NCBI GenBank assembly: GCA_049340005.1
Contig: JBMPIY010000003.1
Reading direction: 5' to 3' (one strand)
Source of the DNA: CAXBDP01 sp963974465
Lineage (GTDB): Bacteria > Bacteroidota > Bacteroidia > Cytophagales > Cyclobacteriaceae
Length of the DNA: 64,000 nucleotides
In this document: piece by piece, positions 9,122 through 18,066 of the stretch
Layout: each line of letters opens with the position of its first letter
Numbering within the stretch: the stretch's first letter is position 1
Translations under genes and position numbers: made by a program
The notes under the pieces: generated by a model
Told to the model about the DNA's origin: nothing
Seen by the model: the letters and a program-made list of their open reading frames with translations, nothing else
Database searches by the model: none

Positions 9122-12100
9122 ATGAAAAAGACCATCATCCTCAGTGCTCTTTCATTCCTGTGCATATTGACCATTCAAGCCCAGGAGATACAAGAAACTT
9201 TAAAAAATTACCAATTCAGAAATGTAGGGCCTTTAAGAGGTGGGCGTGTAACTGCCGTTGCAGGAGTAGCCGATATACCTTCGACCTTTTACATGGGCGC
9301 AACTGGTGGAGGAGTCTGGAAGACCACGAATTACGGTCATTCTTGGTTCAATGTATCTGATGGATATTTTTCAACCCCATCTATTGGTGCTATTTCAGTA
9401 TACCAAAAAGATCCCAATGTTGTTTATGTGGGAACAGGTTCCGATGGTTTAAGATCCAATGTAATTACGGGTAAAGGAATTTACCGAACCGATGATGCCG
9501 GCAAAACCTGGGATTTCATCGGTTTGGAAGAAACCGGTCAGATTGGTGCTGTGGAGATCCACCCGGATAATCCGAATGTGGTATATGTAGCTGCAATTGG
9601 ACAAGCCTTTGGAAAAAACAAAGAGCGGGGGGTGTATAAAACCATCAATGGTGGTCAAACTTGGGATAAGGTACTTTATCACTCCGACAGTGTGGGTTTC
9701 TCAGATTTGGAACTGGCTCCTGATGATCCGAATACCATTTACGCAGGTGCCTGGAGAGCTGAAAGAACCCCTTGGACTATTATAAGCGGATCATCTGAGG
9801 GTGGTATTTATAAATCAACCGATGGTGGTGCAACCTGGGCCAAGTTAACCAATGGTTTACCGGATAAGCTTATAGGTAAAATTGATTTTGCGGTTTCTGC
9901 AGCTAATCCAGATCGTGTGTATGCCAATATTGAAGCTTCAGATGATCAAGGAGGGCTCTATCGATCAGACGATAGAGGAGCTACTTGGGAATTTATTTCC
10001 GACAATAGTAACTTAACCAACAGACCTTTTTACTACACCAACATTTATGCTAATCCAAAAAATGCCGATGTAATATATAACTCTGCATTAAGATTTTTAA
10101 AATCAACCGACGGGGGTGAGACTTGGCGCAATATTTCAACACCGCACGGTGATAACCATGATTTGTGGATCAACCCCAACGACACCTCTATCTGGATCCA
10201 AAGCAACGATGGTGGAGCGAATATTACATTCACCAATGGTGAAACCTGGTCCACACAGTTTAATCAACCTACAGCAGAATTATATACCGTAGAGGTTGAT
10301 GACCAATACCCTTATTGGCTATATGCAGGTCAGCAAGATAATTCAAGCACGATAGCAGTGCCAAGCATGCCTACTCAAAGTGTGCAAATAGGAAGTAATG
10401 CTTTTATCATCAATACTGGTGGTTGCGAAACAGGCCCAGCTGTACCTAAGCCAGGCGACCCAAACATTGTTTACTCCGCTTGTAAAGGCAGGTTTATGGT
10501 ATTTGATAAGAGAACCGGGCAAGAACTTCAATATTATGTGGGTGCCACCAATATATATGGTCATAATCCAAAAGACCTTAAATTCAGATTTCAAAGAGTT
10601 GCCCCCATTCATGTTTCACCGCATGATCCTGATGTAGTTTACCATGCTTCCCAGTACCTTCACAAGACTACCGATGACGGTAAGACCTGGGAAATTATTT
10701 CCCCCGACCTCACGGCTTTCGATCCTGAATTTCAAGTTGTTTCAGGTTCACCAATTACTAGAGATGTTACGGGAGAAGAGTACTACAGTACCATCTATGC
10801 CATCAGGGAATCAACAATTCAAAAAGGCTTGATTTGGGTAGGCGCCAATGACGGGCCAGTCCATGTGACCAAAGATGGTGGGCAGAATTGGACCAATGTC
10901 ACTCCCAATATGCCTAAGGGAGGAAGGGTAGATGCGGTAGAGCCCTCTCCACACAACCCTGCCAAGGCCTATGTGTCTGTTTTAAGAAACCAATTAGATA
11001 ATGATTACCGTCCGTATATCTACAAAACAGAAGATTATGGACAAACCTGGGAGCTATTGACGCTAGGAGATAATGGATTACCTGCCGATTACCCAACACG
11101 GGTGGTCAGAGAGGATCCTGTCAAAGAAGGGGTACTATATGCAGGAACGGAGTTTGGATTATTTATCTCTTTCAATGATGGAAAAAATTGGCATGCCTTC
11201 AATAATAACCTCCCCGTTACACCTATCACGGATATCAAGATTCACAGAGATGATCTTGTCATGTCTACCATGGGTAGAGGGTTTTGGATTTTAGATAACA
11301 TTATTAGCCTAAGAGCTTTAGCAGAGGTGAAGGATGAGCAGGCACATTTGTTTGATATTAAAGAAGGTGTTAGGAATAGACTTTATGCTAGGAGTGAACA
11401 GAATGGGCCTGAGTACCCGAGAATGGGTGTCACCATCGATTATTACATCAAGGATGAAAAAGAGAAAGTACAGTTGGATATTCTGGATGATCAAGGCCGA
11501 GTGGTAAGGACATTTGTAACTGGGCGTCCTGATCCGGAAGTAAATACCGAAAGAGATATGTCAACGGAATTTTCCAATCCACCGGCAGCAGGAGGGCTTC
11601 CTGGACAGAAAGGGTTCAATAGGTACAGCTGGAATATGCGTCATGCAGGAGGCTGGAACTCAAACCCAGAGAGAGCCTACATGGGCAATGGCCCAATGGT
11701 GTCTACCGGAACCTTTAAGGCTCGATTGACGGTAGGAAATATGGTGCTGGAGAAGCCTTTTGAGGTCGTATTAGATCCTAGGGTTACCTTGGTTTCAGAT
11801 GCGGATGTAAAGGAACAAGAGAAGCTGGCACTGCAGATTCAATCGTTCTCAGATGAGGTTTCCAAGTTAATGGCTAAAATTGATGAAGAACGCAAAAACC
11901 TTGAGAATCGCCTTGATCTGGAAAAGGTAAATAGAAGAGATATCAGTAGGAAGGAACAACTGGATGAGCTTTACTATAAACTAGCAACCCCACCAGGTAC
12001 ATACATGGAACCTATGTTGAGTGCACAAACGGGTTACCTATCAAGTATGCTCGGCCAGGCCGATCAAAAACCTGGCAAGGATGCTTATGAGCGTTTCGAA

Positions 12101-12157
12101 GAGTTGAAGCTACGATTTGAGTCCATTAAAGCAGCGTATGAAGAACTTCAGGAGTAA
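9122..12157 (+). CDS. Exported BNR/VPS10 (sortilin)-like repeat protein
   Basis: A 1011-residue protein starting at the ATG at 9122, which gives a clean signal peptide (MKKTIILSALSFLCILTIQA, cut near AQ); an in-frame upstream ATG at 9083 would spoil it. The body is a beta-propeller built from BNR/Asp-box repeats (repeated S/T-x-D-G-G-x-T-W units such as STDGGATWAKL and KTTDDGKTWEI), up to about residue 730. A C-terminal part (about 760-1011) has a beta domain and a helical end. Relatives are annotated as glycosyl hydrolase or sortilin-like; no catalytic residues are assigned. It lacks the GCGGGAGG octamer over 3 kb, and a paralog starts at 63638. Confidence 0.85.
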   Translation: MKKTIILSALSFLCILTIQAQEIQETLKNYQFRNVGPLRGGRVTAVAGVADIPSTFYMGATGGGVWKTTNYGHSWFNVSDGYFSTPSIGAISVYQKDPNVVYVGTGSDGLRSNVITGKGIYRTDDAGKTWDFIGLEETGQIGAVEIHPDNPNVVYVAAIGQAFGKNKERGVYKTINGGQTWDKVLYHSDSVGFSDLELAPDDPNTIYAGAWRAERTPWTIISGSSEGGIYKSTDGGATWAKLTNGLPDKLIGKIDFAVSAANPDRVYANIEASDDQGGLYRSDDRGATWEFISDNSNLTNRPFYYTNIYANPKNADVIYNSALRFLKSTDGGETWRNISTPHGDNHDLWINPNDTSIWIQSNDGGANITFTNGETWSTQFNQPTAELYTVEVDDQYPYWLYAGQQDNSSTIAVPSMPTQSVQIGSNAFIINTGGCETGPAVPKPGDPNIVYSACKGRFMVFDKRTGQELQYYVGATNIYGHNPKDLKFRFQRVAPIHVSPHDPDVVYHASQYLHKTTDDGKTWEIISPDLTAFDPEFQVVSGSPITRDVTGEEYYSTIYAIRESTIQKGLIWVGANDGPVHVTKDGGQNWTNVTPNMPKGGRVDAVEPSPHNPAKAYVSVLRNQLDNDYRPYIYKTEDYGQTWELLTLGDNGLPADYPTRVVREDPVKEGVLYAGTEFGLFISFNDGKNWHAFNNNLPVTPITDIKIHRDDLVMSTMGRGFWILDNIISLRALAEVKDEQAHLFDIKEGVRNRLYARSEQNGPEYPRMGVTIDYYIKDEKEKVQLDILDDQGRVVRTFVTGRPDPEVNTERDMSTEFSNPPAAGGLPGQKGFNRYSWNMRHAGGWNSNPERAYMGNGPMVSTGTFKARLTVGNMVLEKPFEVVLDPRVTLVSDADVKEQEKLALQIQSFSDEVSKLMAKIDEERKNLENRLDLEKVNRRDISRKEQLDELYYKLATPPGTYMEPMLSAQTGYLSSMLGQADQKPGKDAYERFEELKLRFESIKAAYEELQE

Positions 12158-12193
12158 ATTCCTTACTTAACCCAAAGAATTAATTTATTCAAT

Positions 12194-12229
12194 AAGACCC
12201 GCAAGGTTTCAGAAACCTTGCGGGTCTTT
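12194..12229. repeat. Long perfect hairpin, possible terminator or REP-like element
   Basis: AAGACCCGCAAGGTTTC is followed after one base by its exact inverse complement, then TTTT. It lies 36 bases after the stop of the BNR protein gene and can end its transcription. The sequence is of a kind (GACCCGCAAGGTTTC) that I recall as a repeated intergenic palindrome in Bacteroidota genomes; only this copy is in the window. The rest of 12230-12433 shows nothing recognisable. Confidence 0.7.
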
Positions 12230-12433
12230 TAATTTTCAACTGAGCGACATTTGTATAGTCCTACACCAGATAAAAAGGTTATTAATATTTTAAAGGTCTG
12301 TTCTTCTTCAATTGTCCTCCCTTCCATCAACAATTCCAACCAATCACCCAAACCAGTCAACGTTATTTAGGCATTCACAATTCACAACCCATCACCTCCA
12401 TCAACCATCCTCTATTCTCCATCAACTTCTTCC

Positions 12434-13666
12434 TCAACCGTTAACTCTCAGCAAATAAATTGAAATTTCAGTGCCTTCTCCTACTTTGCTGTGGACTTTC
12501 ATTTTGCCATCGAGCTTTTGGATAAACTCATTGCAGATGAGGAGACCAATTCCAGTACCCTTTTCTCCATGGGTGCCTTTGGTGCTTTGGCGATTATCCC
12601 ATTGAAACATTTTTTCTGATACCGAAGGTGGAATACCCACTCCCGTATCAATTACTTTGATTATAACATGCTCATCCATGCTTTTTACTTTCACACTTAC
12701 CCTCCCGCTTTCTGTAAACTTGAGGCTATTCTGGACCAAATTCCTTAAAACGAACTCCAGCATATCAGAGTCAGCCTTTACTACTAATCCTTTTTCACCT
12801 TCTATCAATAGCTCAATATTCTTCATTTTGGCTGTAGCCATTTGCGCTTTTACCACCTTTTCCAAAAGACCATCCAGATTTACTGGCTCAAGATTTAGTG
12901 CTTTTCCTTCGCGCTGACTAATACCCCACTTCTGCAAATTGGTAAGTAGCTCGGCAGAAGTTGTTAGTACAGATTTAAGTTCAGGAGCATTTTCGGCATA
13001 CTCCTCCAAAGTCAATAAGCCAGAAGTATATAGCTCTATCAATCCCAAACCATTATTGATAGAATTACGCAAATCGTGGCCTATTATAGACAGCAAACGC
13101 GCATTTATGGCATTTAACTGATTGATTTTCTTATTGTTATTCTTAATTTCCACATATGCATTGCCAAGGTCTTTGAGTTTGAGTCTAAGTTCCAGCAATT
13201 TCATCACTTGCTTTGACAATACATTTAAGCTGAACAATTGCTCTTCAGTCAACTCACGAGGCACTGTGTCGATTACGCACAAGGTTCCAAGTTTATGGCC
13301 ATTGGGTGTCATTAGTGGCATGCCAGCATAGAATCTGACATTTGGGTCTTCAACTACATAGGGATTGTCATGAAAACGCTCATCTGTTGTTGCATCTTTC
13401 ACAATCATTGGATTGTCTTGATTGATGGCATGTGCACAAAATGCGTGATTTCGGCTGGTTTCATCTCCTTCCATTCCTACAGCAGCTTTAAACCATTGCC
13501 TCTCAGCGTCTACAAGAGTAATTAAAGAAATCGGCGCATTACAAATATTGGATGCAAGCTTTACCAGATCATCAAACTCAGATTCACGAGGAGAGTCAAG
13601 TATATCGTACTTAAACAACTCCATCAAGCGCTCATCTTCATTTTCTGGGATTTCTGGATATATCAT
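12434..13666 (-). CDS. GAF-domain sensor histidine kinase (orphan, cytoplasmic)
   Basis: 410 residues without membrane segments. Residues 1-160 form a GAF domain (FCAHAINQDNPMIVKDAT, RFYAGMPL...GTLCVID). A helical linker leads to the phosphoacceptor helix IGHDLRN (His about 197). The ATPase domain has the N box NLVQNSLKF, G1 DTGVGIP and G2 GEKGTGIGLLI. It would sense a small ligand, redox or light cue through GAF and pass phosphate to an unknown response regulator; none is encoded next to it. A GCGGGAGG octamer lies at 12701. Confidence 0.88.
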   Translation of the reverse strand: MIYPEIPENEDERLMELFKYDILDSPRESEFDDLVKLASNICNAPISLITLVDAERQWFKAAVGMEGDETSRNHAFCAHAINQDNPMIVKDATTDERFHDNPYVVEDPNVRFYAGMPLMTPNGHKLGTLCVIDTVPRELTEEQLFSLNVLSKQVMKLLELRLKLKDLGNAYVEIKNNNKKINQLNAINARLLSIIGHDLRNSINNGLGLIELYTSGLLTLEEYAENAPELKSVLTTSAELLTNLQKWGISQREGKALNLEPVNLDGLLEKVVKAQMATAKMKNIELLIEGEKGLVVKADSDMLEFVLRNLVQNSLKFTESGRVSVKVKSMDEHVIIKVIDTGVGIPPSVSEKMFQWDNRQSTKGTHGEKGTGIGLLICNEFIQKLDGKMKVHSKVGEGTEISIYLLRVNG

Positions 13667-13776
13667 AAGAAATTATCGTAAAGCTTTACTTTATTAAAAA
13701 AATTTGAATTGCCTTTTCTTTGAAACGGAAAAATCTCCAATGATATCTAATAAGCTAATTACACGCCAACAAATGA

Positions 13777-14655
13777 CTATTTGTTATTAATCCAAGTAGA
13801 TATTTTTTGAATGGCAAATTCGGCGGAAGATAAAATAGGCCAAAAAAACTGAAATACATGCGGCATTCCATTCCAAGGGTCAAATTCAATATTTACACCT
13901 GCGTAATTGAGCTTTTCCACCAGTAATTTATTTTCATCAAAAAGTAGATCTGCAGATCCTGCTTGAATAAAAGCGGGAGGTAATCCTGACAGATCTGCGA
14001 ATAATGGAGAGACAAATGAGTTTTTGTTGTTGGCCGAAGCTATATACAAAGCTGCAGAAGTCTTTAGTCTCTTTGCAGAAAGGATGGGGTCTTTGAAATT
14101 TGCTTTTTGGTACACAGCTCCATCGCAGGTCAAATCCACCCAGGGAGCGAGTAATATCAAGCCTTGCACTTGATTATTCTCTTCCTTTAGCTTCAAGGAA
14201 GCCGCCAAAGCTAATCCACCACCCGCTGAATCTCCAGCTAGAAAAATTTTTGCATTTGGGTACTTCAGCCGGCAGCCATCTATGGCATTGAGGGCATCGT
14301 CTAATGCATGTGGAAAGGGAAATTCAGGCGCAAGTTTATAATCTACCATTATCACTTCGCATTCACTTTCCAGAGCAATTTTGGCAGTAAGATGCCGGTG
14401 AGTTTGGGCAGAACCTGCTACATAGGCACCTCCGTGAAAGTATATTATGATTTTTCCTTCTTGCAAATTATTCGGAACGGCTCGCTCACATTTCACGCCA
14501 TTTGCAGCAAAATTGTAGAGCGTTACTCCATCGGGTACAGAAAAGCGGGAGGCGACGGTTTGCATTTTCTTTCTAGAGTTTAGATAATCCTCCTTCTTGA
14601 AAATGGATGCCCATTTGAGAAGCCACAAATAAGCTTTTAATCCTCCCGCATTCAT
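13777..14655 (-). CDS. Alpha/beta hydrolase (hormone-sensitive lipase family)
   Basis: 292 residues with the HSL-family features: oxyanion-hole motif HGGAYVAG (about 75-82), nucleophile elbow GDSAGGG (Ser about 146), an acid in the SADLLFDEN segment, and the catalytic His in GMPHVFQFF near the end. It likely hydrolyses short-chain esters; the natural substrate is unknown. No signal peptide is visible. The gene starts 5 bases after the DEAD-box helicase stop, so the two are co-transcribed, with no evident functional link. Three octamers lie inside it. Confidence 0.85.
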   Translation of the reverse strand: MNAGGLKAYLWLLKWASIFKKEDYLNSRKKMQTVASRFSVPDGVTLYNFAANGVKCERAVPNNLQEGKIIIYFHGGAYVAGSAQTHRHLTAKIALESECEVIMVDYKLAPEFPFPHALDDALNAIDGCRLKYPNAKIFLAGDSAGGGLALAASLKLKEENNQVQGLILLAPWVDLTCDGAVYQKANFKDPILSAKRLKTSAALYIASANNKNSFVSPLFADLSGLPPAFIQAGSADLLFDENKLLVEKLNYAGVNIEFDPWNGMPHVFQFFWPILSSAEFAIQKISTWINNK

Positions 14656-14660
14656 TGCAT

Positions 14661-15914
14661 TTATCGTTTGGTATTTCGTGGAGGTCTTCCTTTTCCTCCG
14701 CCCTTAAAATTTCTACTAGATCCTGTTCTCGGCATTTTCTTATAATCTTCCATCGATATATAAGCCGGACCTTCGCCCAAACTTTCAGGCAATTTTATCT
14801 TTTTAATTTCCCGTTCAATCAGTGATTCAATTTTATGGAAATTGCCTAATTCCTTAGGATTCACAAATGTGAAAGCAACACCACCCGCATTAGAACCACG
14901 AGAGGTTCGGCCAATTCGGTGAATATAATCTTCGGCATCGGAAGGAAGATTATAATTGATTACCAGTTCTATACCATCAATATCTATCCCACGCGAAACG
15001 ATATCTGTAGCCACCAAAACATTTGTCGTTCTATTACGGAAATTGTTCATCACTTTTTCCCGCTCAGTTTGCTCCAAGTCCGAATGCATTGATTGCACCT
15101 TAAGTGAAAGGCCTTGCAATTCCTTCTCAATTTCTTTCACCTCCGACTTTTTGGAGCAGAATATAATCACACTTTTAAGTGGTTTGGACTGCAAAAGATG
15201 CTTTATCAATTTCACCTTTTGCATATCGTGCACCATAAATGCCCCTTGGAAAATTCCTGCGGCAGGCTGCGATATGGCAATGTTGATTTGCTCTGGATTG
15301 TTGAGCACCTGCGCCGAAAGTTCACGAATACGTGGAGGCATAGTAGCAGAAAACAACAAAGTTTGACGCTCCTTAGGAATTGCGCTTATAATCTTGTTGA
15401 TATCGTCCATAAAACCCATGTCCAGCATTTTGTCGGCCTCATCCAATATGAGCGTTTGCAATTGCTGCACTTTTACATAGCCAAGGTTGAGGTGGGAGAT
15501 AAGTTTACCTGGAGTGGCAATTATCACGTCGGTGCCAGAAGTAAGTGCTTTCTTTTGTACATCGAATCCTGCTCCATCTCCTCCACCATATATTGCAGCT
15601 GAACTCAAGCCTGCAAAGTATGCAAAACCTTGAAAAGCAGTATCTATCTGCAATGCAAGCTCACGAGTAGGAGCAATGATTAATGCTCCAATTTGGTTTT
15701 CTTGTACTGGATTGCTGAGTAGTCTGGACATCACCGGCAATAGGTAAGCTGCTGTTTTGCCAGTACCCGTTTGGGCAATCCCTATCAAATCTTTTCCTTC
15801 TAATATAAGCGGAATCGCTTGTTGTTGAATTGGGGTGGGTTTTTCAAATCCCATTGCATCAAGCCCTTCGAATATTTTATCATCCAGCTTGAAGTCTTTA
15901 AATTTCAATTCCAT
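14661..15914 (-). CDS. DEAD-box ATP-dependent RNA helicase (RhlE-like)
   Basis: 417 residues with the complete motif set: Q motif GFEKPTPIQQQAI (about 23-35), motif I AQTGTGKT, Ia PTRELA, motif II DEAD (about 156-159), motif III SAT, and motif VI HRIGRTSRG. The short basic, glycine- and arginine-rich tail (FKGGGKGRPPRNTKR) suits RNA contact. Such helicases assist ribosome assembly and mRNA turnover, often in the cold. It is the first gene of a two-gene operon. Confidence 0.92.
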   Translation of the reverse strand: MELKFKDFKLDDKIFEGLDAMGFEKPTPIQQQAIPLILEGKDLIGIAQTGTGKTAAYLLPVMSRLLSNPVQENQIGALIIAPTRELALQIDTAFQGFAYFAGLSSAAIYGGGDGAGFDVQKKALTSGTDVIIATPGKLISHLNLGYVKVQQLQTLILDEADKMLDMGFMDDINKIISAIPKERQTLLFSATMPPRIRELSAQVLNNPEQINIAISQPAAGIFQGAFMVHDMQKVKLIKHLLQSKPLKSVIIFCSKKSEVKEIEKELQGLSLKVQSMHSDLEQTEREKVMNNFRNRTTNVLVATDIVSRGIDIDGIELVINYNLPSDAEDYIHRIGRTSRGSNAGGVAFTFVNPKELGNFHKIESLIEREIKKIKLPESLGEGPAYISMEDYKKMPRTGSSRNFKGGGKGRPPRNTKR

Positions 15915-16006
15915 TTATTATCTCCTTAATATTTCTATATGTTTGTCTTATTTAACTAAATGAAAGTGATTACGTTTACTTTGCATTTACCAACACCAAA
16001 ATCCAC

Positions 16007-17089
16007 ATGCACAAATTTATACTTTCTTCCCTACTGTTTTGTATTAGTTTCTGGGCAGGCGCACAGGAAATGTCTTTCGAAGAGTACAATCCTGTTTCTA
16101 CCCTAAAAGTACCTGAAAATCTTGTAAAAAAGGCAAAATATCCTTTTGTTGATATTCACGGTCACCAATGGCGCATGGCAACACAAAATCTGGATGAGCT
16201 TACTGCCCAAATGGATGAGCTCAATTTGGCTGTGATGATAAATTTAAGTGCTGGCAGTGGAAAACCACTGGCCGATGCTTACGAAAATGTAAAAAATAAT
16301 GCCCCAGACAGGTTTATCCTTTTTGCGAATATACGGTTTGAGGGGATAGACGAGCCCAATTGGGGAGAGCGCACAGCCGAACAATTGGAGCGAGATCATG
16401 GATATGGAGCAAGAGGGCTTAAAATATTTAAAAGCTTAGGCTTTTCTGTAGAAGACGCTTCCGGTAAAAGGGTGGCTGTGGATGATCCAAGGCTTGATCC
16501 AATATGGGCTAAATGCGGCGAACTGAATATGCCTGTTCTTATCCATACCGCGGATCCCAAGTCCTTTTGGGATCCGATGGATGCCGATAATGAAAGATGG
16601 CTTGAACTGAAAACCCATCCAAACCGAAAAAGAGATGCTGATAATCCTGTGCCATTTGAGCAATTAATTCAAGAGCAACACAATGTTTTCAAAAAGCATC
16701 CCAACACAAAGTTTATTAATGCCCATATGGGTTGGTACCCGAACGACTTGGCACACTTAGGCAAACTGCTCGACGAGATGCCCAACATGTATGTGGAGAT
16801 AGGAGCTGTTATCGCCGAACTAGGCCGACAGCCACGCTTTGCCCATGACTTCTTCGTGAAATACCAAGATCGTATTCTCTTTGGTAAGGACTCTTGGGTG
16901 CCTGAGGAATTTCCAACCTATTTTAGAGTACTGGAAAGTGCCGATGAATATTTCCCTTACCACAAAAAGTACCACGCTTTCTGGGCGATGTATGGTATGG
17001 ACTTACCTGATGAAGTTCTCAAAAAGGTGTATTACAAAAACGCTTTGAGTTTGCTTCCAGATATCGATCGTAGCTTGTTTCCGGATTGA
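16007..17089 (+). CDS. Exported amidohydrolase-family protein (TIM-barrel, amidohydro_2)
   Basis: 360 residues. A signal peptide (MHKFILSSLLFCISFWAGAQ) sends it to the periplasm. The metal-dependent barrel shows DIHGHQW near residue 48 (HxH), LIHTADP about 175, INAHMGW about 240 and a late Asp in ILFGKDSW (about 290), the standard ligand order. The substrate is unknown; relatives include decarboxylases and hydrolases of cyclic compounds. It stands alone. A TACTTTG element 24 bases upstream of the ATG resembles a -7 box. Confidence 0.82.
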   Translation: MHKFILSSLLFCISFWAGAQEMSFEEYNPVSTLKVPENLVKKAKYPFVDIHGHQWRMATQNLDELTAQMDELNLAVMINLSAGSGKPLADAYENVKNNAPDRFILFANIRFEGIDEPNWGERTAEQLERDHGYGARGLKIFKSLGFSVEDASGKRVAVDDPRLDPIWAKCGELNMPVLIHTADPKSFWDPMDADNERWLELKTHPNRKRDADNPVPFEQLIQEQHNVFKKHPNTKFINAHMGWYPNDLAHLGKLLDEMPNMYVEIGAVIAELGRQPRFAHDFFVKYQDRILFGKDSWVPEEFPTYFRVLESADEYFPYHKKYHAFWAMYGMDLPDEVLKKVYYKNALSLLPDIDRSLFPD

Positions 17090-17160
17090 GGGATGGAGAA
17101 GGGAGGACAGTTGACGGTTGGCAGTTGAATTTTTCTTTGCGATCTTTTGCGTCTTCCCTC

Positions 17161-17306
17161 TGTGGTATTTGTGTTTAATTTTTTCATTGGAGACACGAGT
17201 TAAAAACTGGCGCCAGTGTCGTGTTTAATTTACCATCAGTCGGATTACAAATCCAATTTATCGGGAGTTCGACATTGCAAATGTCGAACATGTGGTCTTT
17301 GTGTTA
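17161..17306. repeat. Repeat-rich intergenic segment with flanking direct repeats and mini-palindromes
   Basis: The 16-mers TGTGGTATTTGTGTTT (17161-17176) and TGTGGTCTTTGTGTTA (17291-17306) are direct repeats with two differences. Between them lie two palindromes: GGATT-ACA-AATCC (17242-17254) and TTCGACATT-GCA-AATGTCGAA (17268-17288). The first also occurs at 28271-28283. The layout looks like an inserted small non-coding repeat element with duplicated flanks. No ORF. Confidence 0.55.
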
Positions 17307-17319
17307 AAATTATTCCTTT

Positions 17320-17949
17320 CTAAAAAGTAAACAGAAAGTAGAAAAACAGAATAAGCCAAAGAACATCCATGAAATGCCACCAAATGCTGAGCATTTCTAG
17401 ACGGATTTTCTCGTATGGTGTGGTCAAATAAATAAGGCTGGCAACAGGATCGGATTGCTTGCGAGCTACTTTTAAATACAAGAATCCCAGAAATAACAAA
17501 CCACCCACCAAGTGCACCAAATGCAAACCTGAAATCACATAGATATAAGCACCAGATCGCTCGCCAACAAAGCCAATACCCGCCAAATCTAATTCCTGCC
17601 AGCCAATAAACTGACTTGCCGCAAATGCCAACCCAAGTATAAGTGTATAAGCCAAACTGCGTTTTACCTCCTGCAAATCGTCATTCAAATACGCCGGCAT
17701 AGCTCGTGCAAGCATAAAACTCGAAAGCAAAATAGTAAACGCACTAACAATAAATGATTTGGGAAAAGCAATGGTATTAAATCTATTAGCTTCAAGCATA
17801 GAAAGCGTAAAGGCCAATATCATAAAGAAGAAAATAAGACTACTTCCGACAACGCTCAAGATAATAAGCATTTTATGCGGATGCATCTTTTCAACCTTTT
17901 GCCATCTACTTAAACTGCTGGTATTTTCTTCCACATCTGCGCCTTTCAT
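17320..17949 (-). CDS. Cytochrome c oxidase subunit III-like protein (orphan)
   Basis: 209 residues with five predicted membrane segments (about 28-48, 62-82, 103-122, 134-156, 183-207). Subunit III features are visible: ISGLHLVHLVGG and the end signature WWHFMDVLWLILF. Subunit III is a non-catalytic part of heme-copper oxidases. No subunit I or II gene is near, so it must either join an oxidase encoded elsewhere or act as a paralog. It is divergent from mfd. Confidence 0.85.
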   Translation of the reverse strand: MKGADVEENTSSLSRWQKVEKMHPHKMLIILSVVGSSLIFFFMILAFTLSMLEANRFNTIAFPKSFIVSAFTILLSSFMLARAMPAYLNDDLQEVKRSLAYTLILGLAFAASQFIGWQELDLAGIGFVGERSGAYIYVISGLHLVHLVGGLLFLGFLYLKVARKQSDPVASLIYLTTPYEKIRLEMLSIWWHFMDVLWLILFFYFLFTF

Positions 17950-18066
17950 GTTACAGGAATATGAAGCTTAAACATTATGTGAGCACTATGGTTCATCTTT
18001 CATTCTCAATTTATCATTGAAATTTAAAGACGCTTTAATGCCGTGTACCAAAGGTAATCTTTACTT

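Noticed and set aside
15114..15602. 162-codon plus-strand open frame inside the DEAD-box gene
   Set aside because: The opposite strand encodes all helicase motifs in one frame; this is a mirror frame.
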